Source: Flavimaricola marinus
GTDB taxonomy: Bacteria > Pseudomonadota > Alphaproteobacteria > Rhodobacterales > Rhodobacteraceae
Assembly: GCF_900184895.1 (NCBI RefSeq)
Contig: NZ_FXZK01000001.1
Span: forward strand, 1,359,957-1,423,956
Length of the DNA: 64,000 nucleotides
Reading direction: 5' to 3'
The position numbers and the translations under genes are program-made. Of the stretch, positions 63,787 through 64,000 are shown piece by piece; position 1 is the stretch's first letter, and each line of letters begins with the position of its first letter. The notes below the pieces were generated by a model. That model searched no databases. It saw only the letters and a program-made list of their open reading frames with translations, and was not told where the DNA came from.

Positions 63787-64000
63787 TCAAAGCCAGAACA
63801 TGACGGTTTCCGCGAGTGCGACGGCGGACAGGAAGGTCTTGGCGCATCTGTCATAGCAGGTTGCGACTCTGCGCCAGTCTTTTAGGCGACCGAACATGAT
63901 CTCGATGCGGTTGCGGTGGCGATAGCGCCGTTTTGTCGTAGCGAACAGCTTTGCGGCGTGACTTCCAACCGGGGATGCAGGGGCGTATCCCCTTGTCTTT
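63787..64000 (-). CDS. IS5-family transposase (partial)
   Basis: The C-terminal end of a DDE transposase: RNRIEIMFGRLKDWRRVATC, then YDRCAKTFLSAVALAETVMFWL and a stop. The catalytic glutamate is in RIEIMF. It runs off the right end of the window. Just upstream of RRYRHRNR the expected YDK appears in another frame, which suggests a one-base indel, so this copy may be broken. Confidence 0.85.
   Translation of the reverse strand, partial: KTRGYAPASPVGSHAAKLFATTKRRYRHRNRIEIMFGRLKDWRRVATCYDRCAKTFLSAVALAETVMFWL

Overview
The window looks like the chromosome of a marine-type alphaproteobacterium of the Rhodobacterales (roseobacter/Rhodobacter relatives). The evidence is the regB-senC-regA cluster, a RegA that is nearly the family archetype, addAB beside murU-amgK-tsaE, the hemD/mitofilin/hemY string, GC-rich coding sequence and many TGA/ATG (ATGA) gene overlaps. 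No species can be named from sequence alone.

Bases 1-27465 are ordinary core chromosome. In order: hslV (cut by the window edge), trxA, a tightly overlapping minus-strand operon tsaE-amgK-murU-addB-addA, a membrane PAS protein, the divergent redox regulators regB / senC-regA, a GNAT acetyltransferase with a LysR regulator, an HD hydrolase with a GT8 glycosyltransferase, ahcY with a structured leader and a clear terminator, DUF2853 and DUF1761 proteins, the EVE-gpsA-tsaD operon, hemD-mitofilin-hemY, an endonuclease/exonuclease/phosphatase protein, and tRNA-Thr(CGU).

Bases 27420-58403 are a genomic island of about 31 kb integrated at the 3' end of that tRNA. A perfect 46-bp copy of the tRNA 3' end marks the far junction. 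The island holds: (a) a six-gene, start-stop-coupled minus-strand operon joining a type I restriction-modification system (hsdR, hsdM, hsdS) to a GIY-YIG/DUF4357 protein and an AAA/ABC ATPase plus HNH nuclease pair resembling Septu PtuA/PtuB; (b) debris including an exonuclease I pseudogene; (c) a P4-like module of AlpA-type regulator, small protein, primase-polymerase/helicase and tyrosine integrase, lying unusually in the middle of the island; (d) a cluster of small exported or membrane proteins, one split by an IS5-family insertion with a clean 4-bp target duplication; (e) a second defence-like block: SNase-like membrane protein, PD-(D/E)XK-DUF2075 helicase, a stand-alone PD-(D/E)XK-like protein, a two-gene unit ending in a DUF6615-like nuclease, and a PLD-SF2 helicase. 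G-rich motifs recur at the module boundaries, suggesting modular build-up.

Bases 58404-64000 are a graveyard followed by an oxidoreductase cluster. A decayed IS5-family transposase and a fossil fragment of the same PLD-helicase gene lie just outside the right attachment site, implying an earlier related element here. Then come a LysR regulator divergent from doxX, a VOC dioxygenase-like protein, cytochrome b561 and an MsrQ-like membrane protein, closed by a second IS5-family transposase cut by the window end.

The best candidate for an undescribed system is the fused restriction/GIY-YIG/Septu-like operon at 27480-37472. Next is the unassigned two-gene unit at 52854-54448 with its nuclease and helicase neighbours.
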